NCBI RefSeq assembly: GCF_958405655.1
Contig: NZ_CATYWO010000002.1
Span: 620,001-684,000, forward strand
Direction of reading: 5' to 3'
Source of the DNA: Ralstonia condita
GTDB taxonomy: Bacteria; Pseudomonadota; Gammaproteobacteria; Burkholderiales; Burkholderiaceae
Length of the DNA stretch: 64,000 nt
Part shown: positions 1 through 8,502 of the stretch, piece by piece
How the letters are laid out: each line of letters begins with the position of its first letter
Numbering within the stretch: the first letter of the stretch is position 1
Notes under the pieces: generated by a model
Seen by the model: the letters and a program-made list of their open reading frames with translations, nothing else
What the model was told of the DNA's origin: nothing
Databases searched by the model: none
Translations under genes and position numbers: made by a program

Positions 1-1
1 G

Positions 2-871
2 CTGCAGACAGTGACCGATGCCATGCCCGCCCTGGTCGCCTTCATCGATGTGGACGAGCGCTTCCGTTTCCTGAACGCCGCGTACGAGAAGGCTTACGGC
101 CAGCCCACTGCCGCCATGCTCGGCAAGACGGTCTGCGAGGTGGCGGGTGACGAGAGTTATCGCAGCGTGCGCGATGCCCTGCACCGCGCGCTGGCGGGCG
201 AAACCATCGTCTTCGAACGAGAGCAGCGCAATCGCGAGGCGTACCGCTGCGAAGAAATCAACTATTTGCCGCAGTTCGACGCACACGGCCGTGTTGCCGG
301 TGTGCATTCGGTCACCCTTGATATCACCGAGCGCAAGAAGCAGGAGCTGCGTCTGCGCGCGCTGACCACCACCGACCATCTGACCGGTCTGCTGAATCGC
401 GCAGGCTTTGAAGCGCGCCTGTCGGCCGCGCTGGACCAGGCGCGCGTCAGTGACACGGCCGGGGCGCTGCTCCTCATCGACCTGGACGGTTTCAAGGCCG
501 TCAACGATACGTACGGTCATACGATGGGCGACGCCTTGTTGCGCACGGTCGCGCAGCGGCTGGTGCGCGCGGTGCGCCCCAGCGACGGCGTGGCGCGCTT
601 TGGCGGGGACGAGTTCGCCGTCATCCTTGAGAACCTGTCGCAGCCGGACGACGCAAAAGCCGTCGCTGCCTCGATCCTTGGCGTATGCAACCGGCCCTTC
701 CGTCTGGGTGAACGGGCGGTGCAGGTCGGGGTCAGCATCGGCATTGCCGGTTTCGACGCCCGCACGCTGGCACAGGGCGTTGTCTTCGAGGCAGCCGACG
801 AGGCGTTGTATGAAGCCAAGTCGCGCGGCAAGGGCCTGTTCGTGAGCGCGGACGAACTGCCGACAGGCTGA
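2..871 (+). CDS. PAS-GGDEF diguanylate cyclase, 5' truncated by window edge
   Basis: The reading frame is already open at base 2, so the N-terminus lies outside the window. Counting from the GTG at 11, residues 1-108 form a PAS sensor domain ending in the typical DITERK linker. Residues 118-280 form a GGDEF domain with an intact GGDEF active site at 198-202. An RxxD inhibitory (I-site) motif at 189-192 lies five residues before it. The protein should therefore make cyclic di-GMP from two GTP and be subject to product inhibition. There is no EAL domain. Further sensor or membrane segments may precede it upstream. Confidence 0.9.
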   Translation: MQTVTDAMPALVAFIDVDERFRFLNAAYEKAYGQPTAAMLGKTVCEVAGDESYRSVRDALHRALAGETIVFEREQRNREAYRCEEINYLPQFDAHGRVAGVHSVTLDITERKKQELRLRALTTTDHLTGLLNRAGFEARLSAALDQARVSDTAGALLLIDLDGFKAVNDTYGHTMGDALLRTVAQRLVRAVRPSDGVARFGGDEFAVILENLSQPDDAKAVAASILGVCNRPFRLGERAVQVGVSIGIAGFDARTLAQGVVFEAADEALYEAKSRGKGLFVSADELPTG

Positions 872-1305
872 TTCCGCCATGCCGCAAATGACGCAGAATT
901 GGGTACGCTTTGACCGCAAGCCGGTGCCCCGTGCGGCCCATGTTGCGACGCAGTATCGGCCCCCCAGGCGGAGTGGCGGACAATTCCCTATCGCACGGTC
1001 GTGCGGTTTCCGGTAAAGTCCCGCGACTGACTGCGCGCGCCGGCCACCCTGGCGCGTGGCACGAGAGCGCTGTACCCATGGCGCCTTCGCTTCACTCTCC
1101 GACGCAACTGCCCGCCGCGCATGCCCGATCCGGTACCGCGCAGGCAGCAGGCTCGCTGATGTTTCGCCCGTCCGCGCGGATGGCGCGTGCTTCGGCAGGC
1201 GGGCGGCCGGACGCGATGCAGGGCGCATGGGGGAGCGACGGTGTTGGGCCAACGCACTCTTCGGAACGAATCGCAATCGCGACGGATAACAAGGAGCAGG
1301 TTCAC
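872..1305. other. 434-bp non-coding leader upstream of livK
   Basis: An open frame runs through this stretch into livK, but its predicted peptide is arginine- and proline-rich with no domain, and the livK signal peptide begins only at 1306. A perfect 6-bp inverted repeat, CGCACG-gt-CGTGCG, lies at 992-1005. I see no convincing -35/-10 pair. The livK promoter and any leader regulation should lie here. Confidence 0.5.
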
Positions 1306-2466
1306 ATGCAAAAGACGATCAAACGGCTGCTGGTGACGGCGGCGGCTGCGGGGGCGGCTATCGCAACGGGCACGACGTTCGCGGCCCAGGACATCAAGAT
1401 CGGCGTGGCCGAGGCGCTGTCGGGCGGTGCAGCCCAGTACGGCGTGGCCATCCGCAACGGCTTCCAGCTGGCCGCTGATGAGATCAATGCCGCGGGCGGC
1501 ATCAACGGCAGCAAGATCGCGCTGGTGATCGAAGACGAGCAGGGCAAGAAGGAAGAGGCCATCAACGTTTTCAAGAAGCTGATCTTCCAGGACAAGGTCG
1601 CCATGGTGTTCGGCCCCACGCTGTCCAACTCGGCACAGGCAGCGGACCCGATTGCGCAGGGCGCCAAGACGGTCGTGTTCGGCACCTCCAACACCGCTGA
1701 CGGCGTCACCAGCATCGGCGATTTCGTCTTCCGCAACTCCGTGACCGAAGCCGACGTGCTGCCGGCCACCATCCAGACTGTCGTGAAGAAGGCGGGCGTG
1801 AAGAAGGTCGCGGTGCTGTACGGCAACGACGACGTCTTCACCAAGAGCGGCTACGACAACTTCAAGAAGGCGCTCGAAGACCTGAAGATTCCGGTCACGA
1901 CCACCGAGACCTTCGCCAAGGGCGACGTGGACTTCAAGGCCCAGCTCACCAAGATCAAGGCGACGAATCCGGATGCGATCGTGCTGTCGGCCCTGATTGC
2001 GGAGGGTGGCCCGATCATGGTGCAGGCGCGTCAGCTTGGCCTGAACGTGCCCATCATCGGCGGCAATGGCATGAACTCGGTCAAGGTGTTCGACCTGGCC
2101 AAGGACAAGTCCGACAACCTGTGGGTGGGCAGCCCGTGGTCGATCGAGAACCACACGGCCGAGAACAGCAAGTTCATCACCGCCTACACCGCCAAGTACA
2201 AGGCAGCGCCGGACCAGTTCGCCGCGCAGGCGTATGACGCCATGTACATCGCGAGCAAGGCGCTGAAGACGGTCAAGTTCAGCGGCAAGCTGGAAGCCGA
2301 CCGCAAGGCGATCCGCGATGCGCTGCCGGGCGTCAAGCACATCGGCGCAACCGGCGCGTTCGCATTCCGCCAGGTGACGGCGCGCGGCAAGCCGGCTGGC
2401 TACGACGCTGTGCAGACGCCGATCGTGAGCGTGACCAAGAACGGCAAGTACACGATCGAGAAGTAA
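1306..2466 (+). CDS. livK: Branched-chain amino acid ABC transporter, periplasmic binding protein
   Basis: A 386-residue periplasmic type I solute-binding protein of the Leu/Ile/Val (HAAT) family. The start is ATG 1306, preceded by AAGGAG at 1291-1296. It gives a clear signal peptide (Lys/Arg start, Ala-rich core, cleavage near residue 26 after TFA-A). The mature protein begins with the typical IKIGV...LSGG strand. The open frame extends 396 nt further upstream but without family similarity. It heads the livKHMGF set and supplies captured amino acid to the LivHM channel. The exact ligand (Leu/Ile/Val or a related amide) cannot be read from sequence. Confidence 0.93.
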   Translation: MQKTIKRLLVTAAAAGAAIATGTTFAAQDIKIGVAEALSGGAAQYGVAIRNGFQLAADEINAAGGINGSKIALVIEDEQGKKEEAINVFKKLIFQDKVAMVFGPTLSNSAQAADPIAQGAKTVVFGTSNTADGVTSIGDFVFRNSVTEADVLPATIQTVVKKAGVKKVAVLYGNDDVFTKSGYDNFKKALEDLKIPVTTTETFAKGDVDFKAQLTKIKATNPDAIVLSALIAEGGPIMVQARQLGLNVPIIGGNGMNSVKVFDLAKDKSDNLWVGSPWSIENHTAENSKFITAYTAKYKAAPDQFAAQAYDAMYIASKALKTVKFSGKLEADRKAIRDALPGVKHIGATGAFAFRQVTARGKPAGYDAVQTPIVSVTKNGKYTIEK

Positions 2467-2494
2467 CTTTCGGTTCTCGTAGAGACCGAACCGC

Positions 2495-2528
2495 GGGGCG
2501 TAGGCAAACCTACGCCCCATCGCATTTT
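2495..2528 (+). terminator. Attenuator-type hairpin between livK and livH
   Basis: A perfect 10-bp stem, GGGGCGTAGG at 2495-2504 and CCTACGCCCC at 2509-2518 with loop CAAA, is followed by a short T-run at 2524-2528. Its position after the binding-protein gene suggests partial termination or 3'-end protection, giving more LivK than membrane components. The T-run is weak, so read-through is expected. Confidence 0.75.
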
Positions 2529-2562
2529 TGCGGCACCAAGTCGCACTTCACTCTCATTCATC

Positions 2563-3444
2563 ATGCTGGAACAGCAACTCGTCAACGCGCTGTCGCTCGG
2601 CTGCGTGTATGCGTTGTTCGCCCTGGGGTTCACGCTGGTTTTCGGCATCCTGGGCGTGATCAACCTGTCGCACGGCGCCGTCTTCATGCTCGGCGCCTAT
2701 GCGGCACTGCAGGTCGTGACGCACTTTGAGCTGCCGCTGTGGGCGGCACTGGCTGTCGGCTTTGTCGTAAGCGGCGTGGCCGGGCTCATCATCGATGTGC
2801 TGCTGCTGCGCCCGCTGCGCCGGCGCAACGCGCCGCACCTGATCCCGATGATCGGGACCATCGGTGCGGGCATCGCCATCAATAACGCCATGCAGGGCGT
2901 GTTCGGGGCGGAGAACCTGCGCTTCCCGGCGGGGCTTGTGTCGGATGCGTCGCTGGATCTGGGCGGCATCCATCTCATGCCGCTGGAACTGGGCATCATC
3001 GTGCTGTCGTTTGCGCTGATGGCCGGGCTGATGCTGCTGCTCAAGCGCACGCAACTGGGCCGCGCGCTGCGCGCGATTGCAGAGTCGCCCAAGGCGGCGG
3101 CGCTGCTCGGTATCAATGTCGAAGGGCTGTTTCTGCTGACGTCGTTCGCAGCAGCGGCATTGGGCGGCCTGGCCGGCGTGCTGATCGGCCTGTATTCAAA
3201 TGCCGTATTCCCGCTGATGGGCCAGCCGATGCTGCACAAGGGCATCGCGGTCATCATCCTGGGCGGCCTGGGCGATATCCGCGGCGCCATGCTGGGCGGG
3301 CTGTTCCTCGGGTTTGCCGAGGTGCTGTCGGTGGCCTACATCGGCTCGACGATGCGCGATGCCGTAGCGTTCGGCCTGTTGTTCCTGATCCTGCTGGTGC
3401 GGCCGCAAGGGCTGTTCGGCAAGGTGCTGGAACGCAAGGCATAA
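2563..3444 (+). CDS. livH: Branched-chain amino acid ABC transporter permease LivH
   Basis: A 293-residue inner-membrane permease of the LivH family with multiple hydrophobic segments. The N-terminal LGCVYALFALGFTLVFG region and the GINVEG loop, which contacts the ATPase, are both present. It pairs with LivM (14 nt downstream) to form the transmembrane channel. Length is normal for the family. Start ATG 2563 has no strong ribosome site, but the protein aligns from the first residues. Confidence 0.93.
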   Translation: MLEQQLVNALSLGCVYALFALGFTLVFGILGVINLSHGAVFMLGAYAALQVVTHFELPLWAALAVGFVVSGVAGLIIDVLLLRPLRRRNAPHLIPMIGTIGAGIAINNAMQGVFGAENLRFPAGLVSDASLDLGGIHLMPLELGIIVLSFALMAGLMLLLKRTQLGRALRAIAESPKAAALLGINVEGLFLLTSFAAAALGGLAGVLIGLYSNAVFPLMGQPMLHKGIAVIILGGLGDIRGAMLGGLFLGFAEVLSVAYIGSTMRDAVAFGLLFLILLVRPQGLFGKVLERKA

Positions 3445-3457
3445 GGAGACCGACGAC

Positions 3458-4366
3458 ATGGAATGGTTCGACAATTTCTGGTCGGTCTACAGCAATCTGG
3501 TGCTCACGCTCGGCATCAATGCGCTGCTGGCGCTGTCCATCTACCTGACGCTGTCGTGCGGCTTGCTGGCGATGGCGAATGCGGCCTTCATGGGCATCGG
3601 CGCCTACACGGCGGCGCTGCTGACGATGAACGCCGAGATGCCGTTTTCCGTCGCGCTGTTGGGCGGCATGGTGGCGCCGGCCGTGGTGGCCGTGGTCATC
3701 GGGCGGCCCACGCTGCGTCTTTCCGGCGTGTATCTGGCCATGGCCACGCTTGGTTTTGGCGAAGTCGTGCGCGTGCTGATCCTGAACACCGAAGACTGGA
3801 CCGGCGGCGCGCTGGGCCTGAACGGCATTCCGCAGCTGACCGAATGGTGGCATGTGGCGTTGGCCGTGGCGCTGACGATGTTCGTGCTCGCACGCATGCG
3901 CCGCTCCAAGGTTGGCCGCGCATTCGAAGCCATCAAGGAAGATGAGACGGCTGCGGGTCTGATGGGTATCAACGTGGCCGGCACGAAGCTGCTGGCGTTC
4001 ACGCTGGGCGCCGTCATCGCCGGGCTCGCGGGCGCGCTCAACGCGCATCTGACCTTCTTCATCGGCCCGAACGAATTCGGCTTCGACCGCGGCGTGGAAA
4101 TCCTCACGATGACGATCCTGGGCGGCACGAACGGCCTGACGGGCCCGGTGCTCGGCAGCCTGATCCTGTCGCTGCTGCCCGAGTTGCTGCGTGCGTTCAA
4201 GGATTTCCGCCTGGTCGTCAACGGCGTGATCCTGATGGTGATCGTGCTGTTCCTGCCCAAGGGCATCTGGGATCCGGCGCGTTTCGCGCGCTGGTTCGGC
4301 ATCAAGCGCGGCGGCACCATGCCGGGCACGGGCAACACCCCGGCTGCTTCCAATGAATCGCACTGA
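3458..4366 (+). CDS. livM: Branched-chain amino acid ABC transporter permease LivM
   Basis: A 302-residue second permease subunit. It has an N-terminal hydrophobic segment rich in LALSIYLTLSCGLL, the GMNGIN-type coupling loop (GLMGINVAGTK), and a GGTNGLTGPVLGS region typical of LivM. A good AAGGAG site precedes ATG 3458. It is shorter than E. coli LivM (about 425 residues), which carries an N-terminal extension, but matches the common short form in Burkholderiaceae. Confidence 0.92.
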   Translation: MEWFDNFWSVYSNLVLTLGINALLALSIYLTLSCGLLAMANAAFMGIGAYTAALLTMNAEMPFSVALLGGMVAPAVVAVVIGRPTLRLSGVYLAMATLGFGEVVRVLILNTEDWTGGALGLNGIPQLTEWWHVALAVALTMFVLARMRRSKVGRAFEAIKEDETAAGLMGINVAGTKLLAFTLGAVIAGLAGALNAHLTFFIGPNEFGFDRGVEILTMTILGGTNGLTGPVLGSLILSLLPELLRAFKDFRLVVNGVILMVIVLFLPKGIWDPARFARWFGIKRGGTMPGTGNTPAASNESH

Positions 4367-4373
4367 GGCCGCC

Positions 4374-5171
4374 ATGCTGAAACTCACCTCCATTTCCAAG
4401 CGCTTTGGCGGCCTGTCGGTGCTGCAGGACGTCAACATTGAAGTGCCGCAAGGCACCATCTTCGGCTTGATCGGCCCGAACGGCGCCGGCAAGACGACCG
4501 TCTTCAACCTGATCACCGGCCTGCTGGCACCCACGGGCGGCTCGCTGACGTTCAACGGCGAAAATCTTGTCGGCAAGAAGCCGCACCAGATCACGCAGAT
4601 GGGCATCGCGCGCACGTTCCAGAACATCCGCATCTTCAAGGAGATGACGCTGCTGGAGAACGTCGTGGTGGGCATGCACCGGCATCTGGACTACGGTGCA
4701 CCGGGCCTGCTGCTGTCGCTGCCAAAGTACCGCGCTGCCGAGCGCCGCGCGCGCGACCGTGCACTGGAGCTGCTCTCGTGGGTCAAGCTCGATCACAAGG
4801 CGCACGACATTGCCGACAACCTCTCGTACGGCGACCAGCGCAAGCTCGAGCTCGCGCGGGCGCTGGCCACCGAGCCCAAGCTGCTGTTGCTCGACGAGCC
4901 CGTCGCTGGCATGAACACCGGCGAGAAGGTCGACCTGATGGCCGAGATCGAGAACATCAAGGCGCGCGGCTACACGATCTTCATGATCGAGCACGACATG
5001 CGCTTTGTGATGGGCCTGTGCGAGCGCATTGCGGTGCTCAACTTCGGCCGCATCATCGCCGAAGGGCCGCCGGAGGCCATTCGCAACAACCCGCAAGTCA
5101 TCGAAGCCTATCTCGGCCGGGACGACGACGAGGCGGACGGTTCTGCTGCCGCAGAGAAGGAGACGGCATGA
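4374..5171 (+). CDS. livG: Branched-chain amino acid ABC transporter ATP-binding protein LivG
   Basis: A 265-residue ABC ATPase with Walker A GPNGAGKTT, the LSYGDQRKLE signature, Walker B LLLLDEP and switch His in IEHDM. The PVAGMN segment after Walker B is diagnostic for LivG. I prefer ATG 4374 (start MLKLTSI, weak TGAGG site) over ATG 4353, which would overlap livM by 14 nt and add seven residues. The stop overlaps the livF start as ATGA, so the two ATPases are translationally coupled. Confidence 0.92.
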   Translation: MLKLTSISKRFGGLSVLQDVNIEVPQGTIFGLIGPNGAGKTTVFNLITGLLAPTGGSLTFNGENLVGKKPHQITQMGIARTFQNIRIFKEMTLLENVVVGMHRHLDYGAPGLLLSLPKYRAAERRARDRALELLSWVKLDHKAHDIADNLSYGDQRKLELARALATEPKLLLLDEPVAGMNTGEKVDLMAEIENIKARGYTIFMIEHDMRFVMGLCERIAVLNFGRIIAEGPPEAIRNNPQVIEAYLGRDDDEADGSAAAEKETA

Positions 5172-5893
5172 CCACGCTGCTGGAAGTCAAAGGGCTGCAG
5201 GTGTCGTACGGACACATCGCAGCCGTCAAGGGTATCGACTTTGCGCTCAAGGCCGGCGAGATCACCTCGCTGGTGGGCGCGAACGGCGCGGGCAAGTCGA
5301 CCACGCTGCTGGCGCTCTCGGGGCTGATCCCGAAGTCGCAGGGCGACGTGCGTGGCCAGATCCTGTTCGAGGGGGACGACGTTTCGCAGTGGTCGGCCCA
5401 CAAGCGTGTGGAGCGCGGCATCGTGCAGGTCGCGGAGGGCCGTGCCACGTTGACCACCATGACGGTGCGCGAAAACCTCGAGCTTGGCGCTTATACGCGC
5501 AAGGACCGCAGCCAGATCGCTTCCGACCTGGAGCGTGTCTTCCACCTGTTCCCGCGCCTGAAAGAGCGCATCGATGGCATGGCCGGCAACCTGTCGGGCG
5601 GCGAACAGCAGATGCTCGCCATCGGCCGCGCGTTGATGGCCCGCCCCCGTGTGCTGCTGCTTGACGAGCCGTCGATGGGCCTCGCACCGATCATCGTGCA
5701 GGAGATTTTCCGCATCCTGCGCACCATCAACGCGGAAGGACTGACGATCTTCCTGGTTGAGCAGAACGTGCGGCAGGCGTTGAAGATCGCCCAGCACGGC
5801 TATGTGTTGGAGACCGGTCAGATCGTGCTGGCCGACAGCGGGCGCAACCTGCTGGGCAATCCGCGCGTGCTCGAGGCCTACCTCGGCGGCTGA
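5168..5893 (+). CDS. livF: Branched-chain amino acid ABC transporter ATP-binding protein LivF
   Basis: A 241-residue ABC ATPase, partner of LivG in energising LivHM. Walker A is GANGAGKST, the signature is LSGGEQQM, and Walker B is LLLDEPSMGLAP, the last being typical of LivF. The ribosome site AAGGAGA lies inside the end of livG, and the ATG at 5168 overlaps the livG stop by 4 nt. It is the last gene of the operon, followed by a strong terminator. Confidence 0.93.
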   Translation: MTTLLEVKGLQVSYGHIAAVKGIDFALKAGEITSLVGANGAGKSTTLLALSGLIPKSQGDVRGQILFEGDDVSQWSAHKRVERGIVQVAEGRATLTTMTVRENLELGAYTRKDRSQIASDLERVFHLFPRLKERIDGMAGNLSGGEQQMLAIGRALMARPRVLLLDEPSMGLAPIIVQEIFRILRTINAEGLTIFLVEQNVRQALKIAQHGYVLETGQIVLADSGRNLLGNPRVLEAYLGG

Positions 5894-5903
5894 GCGTGCT
5901 GTC

Positions 5904-5936
5904 AAAAACCGGCGCCCTCTCTGGCGCCGGTTTTTT
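5904..5936 (+). terminator. Rho-independent terminator of the liv operon
   Basis: A GC-rich 8-bp stem, CCGGCGCC at 5909-5916 and GGCGCCGG at 5923-5930, is flanked by AAAAA on the left and TTTTTT on the right. The A/T flanks let it work in both directions, so it may also end leftward transcription of the LysR gene. Confidence 0.92.
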
Positions 5937-5944
5937 ATCGCCAA

Positions 5945-5961
5945 GCGTACCTATTTCTGCG
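5945..5961 (+). repeat. 17-bp interspersed repeat, copy 1 (TA variant)
   Basis: GCGTACCTATTTCTGCG. It lies between the livF terminator and the 3' end of the LysR gene. Copies are numbered by position; the family consensus is GCGTACC-(TA or CG)-TTTCTGCG. Confidence 0.8.
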
Positions 5962-5966
5962 TGCGC

Positions 5967-6908
5967 TCAATGGCCCGCCAATACGTGCCGCTGCGTATCG
6001 AACAGTGCGATCAGCGCATCGGCTACCGCCCGAACTCGCGGCGAGCGCCGTACGTCCGGATGAATGGCAAGCCAGATTTCCCGATGTAGCGCAGGGTCAT
6101 CCACCGGCACGCGCCGCAAAAGCGTACCCGTTTCTGCGGGCGCACCCAGGAGGTGAGGAAGCGCTGCGACACCCACGCCGGCCAGGGCAGCCTGATGCAT
6201 GGCCGACAGGTCGCTGCAACGCAAGACGACGCGTCGCGCGCCAGCGTAGTCGTCCAGCCAGCGCTGCTGGGGTACGTGGCGAAGGCGCTCGTCGTAGCCG
6301 ATGAACTGCCATTGCGCTTCGGGCTGCGCCAGTACCTCGGGCGTCGCATATAAGCCATAGCCGAGGCTGCCCAGCGGGCGTGCGGCCAGTGTCGAAGCCG
6401 TGGGCCGTGACAGACGGACGGCGAGATCCGCCTCGTGTGCCATCAGGTTGGCATTGCGCTTTTCGCCCAGCAATACGAGGTCGATGCCGGGCCACTGCTT
6501 GCGCAGCAACGTCAGGTTCGGTGCGATGACGTGGCTCGCCACCGTTGGCGGCGCTGAAATGCGCACCGTCCCCCGCAGGCTGCCCGCTCCTGCCGCTGCG
6601 CGTGCAAAGCTGGCGGCTTCCTGCTCCATGCGTTCAGCCCGTTCGGCCAAGGCGCTGCCCTCGGCTGTCAGGCGCCAGCCGCGTGGCAGACGGTCGAACA
6701 GACGCACGCCCAACGACTGTTCCAGCGCGTCGGCACGGCGCGCCACCGTGGTGTGTTCCACCCCAAGCCGCCGCGCAGCGGCCGACAGGCTGCCCTCGCG
6801 CGCCAGCACGAGAAAGTAGCGCACGTCATCCCACTGCAAGGAAGACGAGGGGTCGGCCGTCACCGCACGCGCCAACGAACGTTTAGACAAGTCTGAGCTT
6901 TTTTGCAC
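5967..6908 (-). CDS. LysR-family transcriptional regulator
   Basis: A protein of up to 313 residues with an N-terminal winged helix-turn-helix (WDDVRYFLVLAREGSLSAAARRLGV...HTTVARR) and a C-terminal LysR substrate domain. It resembles the LTTRs that sit divergently from oxidoreductases. The annotated GTG start at 6908 adds about 25 residues before the HTH; a downstream start is possible. It is transcribed away from the quinone oxidoreductase gene at 7039, its likely target. The gene carries an internal copy of the 17-bp repeat at 6122-6138, read as AETGTLL-like codons. Inducer unknown. Confidence 0.85.
   Translation of the reverse strand: MQKSSDLSKRSLARAVTADPSSSLQWDDVRYFLVLAREGSLSAAARRLGVEHTTVARRADALEQSLGVRLFDRLPRGWRLTAEGSALAERAERMEQEAASFARAAAGAGSLRGTVRISAPPTVASHVIAPNLTLLRKQWPGIDLVLLGEKRNANLMAHEADLAVRLSRPTASTLAARPLGSLGYGLYATPEVLAQPEAQWQFIGYDERLRHVPQQRWLDDYAGARRVVLRCSDLSAMHQAALAGVGVAALPHLLGAPAETGTLLRRVPVDDPALHREIWLAIHPDVRRSPRVRAVADALIALFDTQRHVLAGH
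6122..6138 (+). repeat. 17-bp interspersed repeat, copy 2 (CG variant), inside the LysR coding sequence
   Basis: GCGTACCCGTTTCTGCG. This is the only copy I found that lies fully inside a coding region. It is read in frame on the minus strand without breaking the gene. Confidence 0.75.
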
Positions 6909-6962
6909 AGAAGATGGTCAGGTTTTGCGAATTCCAGGGTGATTCTGAACGGAATACGCTTG

Positions 6963-6980
6963 TTGCACAACGTGATGCAA
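6963..6980. promoter_or_regulatory. Putative LysR operator in the divergent intergenic region
   Basis: TTGCA at 6963-6967 and TGCAA at 6976-6980 form a perfect dyad separated by 8 bp, within the 130 bp between the LysR gene and the oxidoreductase gene. LysR-type boxes are T-N11-A dyads located like this. The assignment rests on position and symmetry. Confidence 0.45.
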
Positions 6981-7009
6981 GCAGTCATTGGCATCACGAA
7001 CACCCAAAA

Positions 7010-7026
7010 GCGTACCTATTTCTGCG
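7010..7026 (+). repeat. 17-bp interspersed repeat, copy 3 (TA variant)
   Basis: GCGTACCTATTTCTGCG. It ends at the GAGGA ribosome-binding site of the oxidoreductase gene, so it lies within that gene's leader or promoter. Confidence 0.8.
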
Positions 7027-7038
7027 AGGACTTTTGCC

Positions 7039-8037
7039 ATGCATGCCAGGTTGATCCAACTCGGTGAACCCGGTCCAGCACTGGGGTTACAGCCAGCGGA
7101 CCAGATGCTTCCGCCGCCCGGCGCGAATGTGCTGACGGTGCGGCACACCGCCGTGGGCGTGAACTTTGTCGACGTGTATCACCGCACCGGCCTCTATCCC
7201 GTGCCGGCATTTCCGGCGGTGCTCGGTGTCGAGGGCGTCGGCGTGGTGGAAGCCGTGGGCACCGACGTACGTGGCTTTGTCGTAGGCCAGCGCGTGGCGT
7301 GGGCCGGACTAATGGATGGTGCTCCCGGCGGCTACGCCAGCCATCGCAACATTCCCGCCAACCGCGCAATTGCCTTGCCCGATGCGCTGGACGACGAAAC
7401 CGTTGCCGCCACGCTGCTGCGTGGCATCACCGCACACATGTTGCTGACGCGCGTTCGGCAGGTTGGCGTGGGTGACACGGTGCTGGTGCACGCAGCAGCA
7501 GGAGGCCTGGGCGTGCTCCTCGTGCAATGGGCAAAGCGCCTGGGCGCACGCGTGATCGGCACGGTCGGTAGCGAAGCCAAGGCAGCGACAGCGCTTGGCC
7601 ACGGAGCAGACCACGTCGTGCTGCACCGCCAGCAGGATGTGCGCGAGGCTGTGCTGCAACTGACGGCAGGTGAGGGCGTCGATTATGTCATCGACGGGGT
7701 CGGCGGGCCGATGCTGCAGACGTCCCTTGCTGTGACGCGGCCGTTCGGCATGGTCGCAAGCATCGGTCAGGCTGGCGACGTGAGCAACGTGCAGACGAGC
7801 GCCGTCGATCTTGCCGCGCTTGGGCCGTCGCGTTCGATTGCACTGGCACGGCCGGGCGTGTTCCGCTACATGACGGAGCTGTCGCGCTACCGGGTGGGTG
7901 CGCAGGCAGCGCTGCAGCGCATGCTGGAGGGCGTGCGTGTGCCGGTGGGCGGCACCTACGCGCTGGCTGACGCGGCCGCCGCGCACGCGGCGCTCGAGGA
8001 CGGGCGCACGTCGGGCGCGTTGCTGCTGCGTCCTTGA
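7039..8037 (+). CDS. Quinone oxidoreductase (NADPH:quinone reductase, MDR family)
   Basis: A 332-residue medium-chain dehydrogenase/reductase of the zeta-crystallin/QOR type, which reduces quinones with NADPH. It has the N-terminal GroES-like fold with VNFVDVYHRTGLYP, and the nucleotide-binding HAAAGGLGVLLVQWAKRLGA loop. No zinc-binding cysteines are present, as expected for QOR. ATG 7039 follows GAGGA at 7026-7030. An upstream ATG at 6988 would lie before the 17-bp repeat and lacks a ribosome site. It is divergent from a LysR regulator that probably controls it. Confidence 0.88.
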   Translation: MHARLIQLGEPGPALGLQPADQMLPPPGANVLTVRHTAVGVNFVDVYHRTGLYPVPAFPAVLGVEGVGVVEAVGTDVRGFVVGQRVAWAGLMDGAPGGYASHRNIPANRAIALPDALDDETVAATLLRGITAHMLLTRVRQVGVGDTVLVHAAAGGLGVLLVQWAKRLGARVIGTVGSEAKAATALGHGADHVVLHRQQDVREAVLQLTAGEGVDYVIDGVGGPMLQTSLAVTRPFGMVASIGQAGDVSNVQTSAVDLAALGPSRSIALARPGVFRYMTELSRYRVGAQAALQRMLEGVRVPVGGTYALADAAAAHAALEDGRTSGALLLRP

Positions 8038-8054
8038 GCGTACCCGTTTCTGCG
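8038..8054 (+). repeat. 17-bp interspersed repeat, copy 4 (CG variant)
   Basis: GCGTACCCGTTTCTGCG. It begins at the first base after the stop codon of the quinone oxidoreductase gene. Confidence 0.8.
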
Positions 8055-8132
8055 GCGTGCCAGCCACGCGGCTGGTGCCGAGCGCAACGTGTATTTCACC
8101 GCTTTGCCCACAACTCTCAGGGAGGCTGTTCC

Positions 8133-8450
8133 ATGCTGTACTTGATTCTTTTCACCTATCGCGCACCGCTGTCCGAGATGGAGCGTGTGTTGCCCGCGCA
8201 CCGCGCGCACCTCGACGCGCACTACGCGAGCGGCCATTTCCTGATGTCGGGGCCGTTCTTCCCGCGCGAGGGCGGCGGCATTCTTGCGCGAGCCGGATCA
8301 CGCGATGAGATCGATGCCATCGTCATGCGCGATCCCTTTGTCCTCGAGAACCTGGTGGAGGTGCGCCTCATCGCCTGGGGCCCGAACAGGCGCAGCGCCG
8401 ACGTGCCACAGGCGTGGTTGCCCGACGCCACGGTCGCCATGCCGACGTAA
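8133..8450 (+). CDS. YciI-like domain protein
   Basis: A 105-residue protein of the YciI/YCII family (small dimeric alpha+beta barrel, ferredoxin-like). The family His-Asp pair is visible in HRAHLDAHYASGHFLMSGP, and the FVLENLVEVRLIAW C-terminal strand is typical. The start is ATG 8133 with a strong GGAGG site at 8120-8125; the longer frame from 8034 runs through the 17-bp repeat and is unlikely. YciI proteins are proposed to have small-molecule lyase or dehydrochlorinase-like activity; the substrate is unknown. Confidence 0.85.
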   Translation: MLYLILFTYRAPLSEMERVLPAHRAHLDAHYASGHFLMSGPFFPREGGGILARAGSRDEIDAIVMRDPFVLENLVEVRLIAWGPNRRSADVPQAWLPDATVAMPT

Positions 8451-8502
8451 AACCTGCGCCGCGTGCCAGCTATCATGACGGTCTGCCGTTCACGGGACCG
8501 TC

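Noticed and set aside
991..1005. CGCACG-gt-CGTGCG as a livK terminator or operator
   Set aside because: It is short, GC-only, without a T-run, and far from the start; noted only within the leader entry.
910..1305. N-terminal extension of livK from 910
   Set aside because: The extra 132 residues have no domain and would bury the signal peptide; AAGGAG and the leader start at 1306.
988..2520. 510-residue minus-strand frame opposite livK
   Set aside because: Arg/His/Leu-rich composition typical of an antisense shadow of a high-GC gene; no start or domain.
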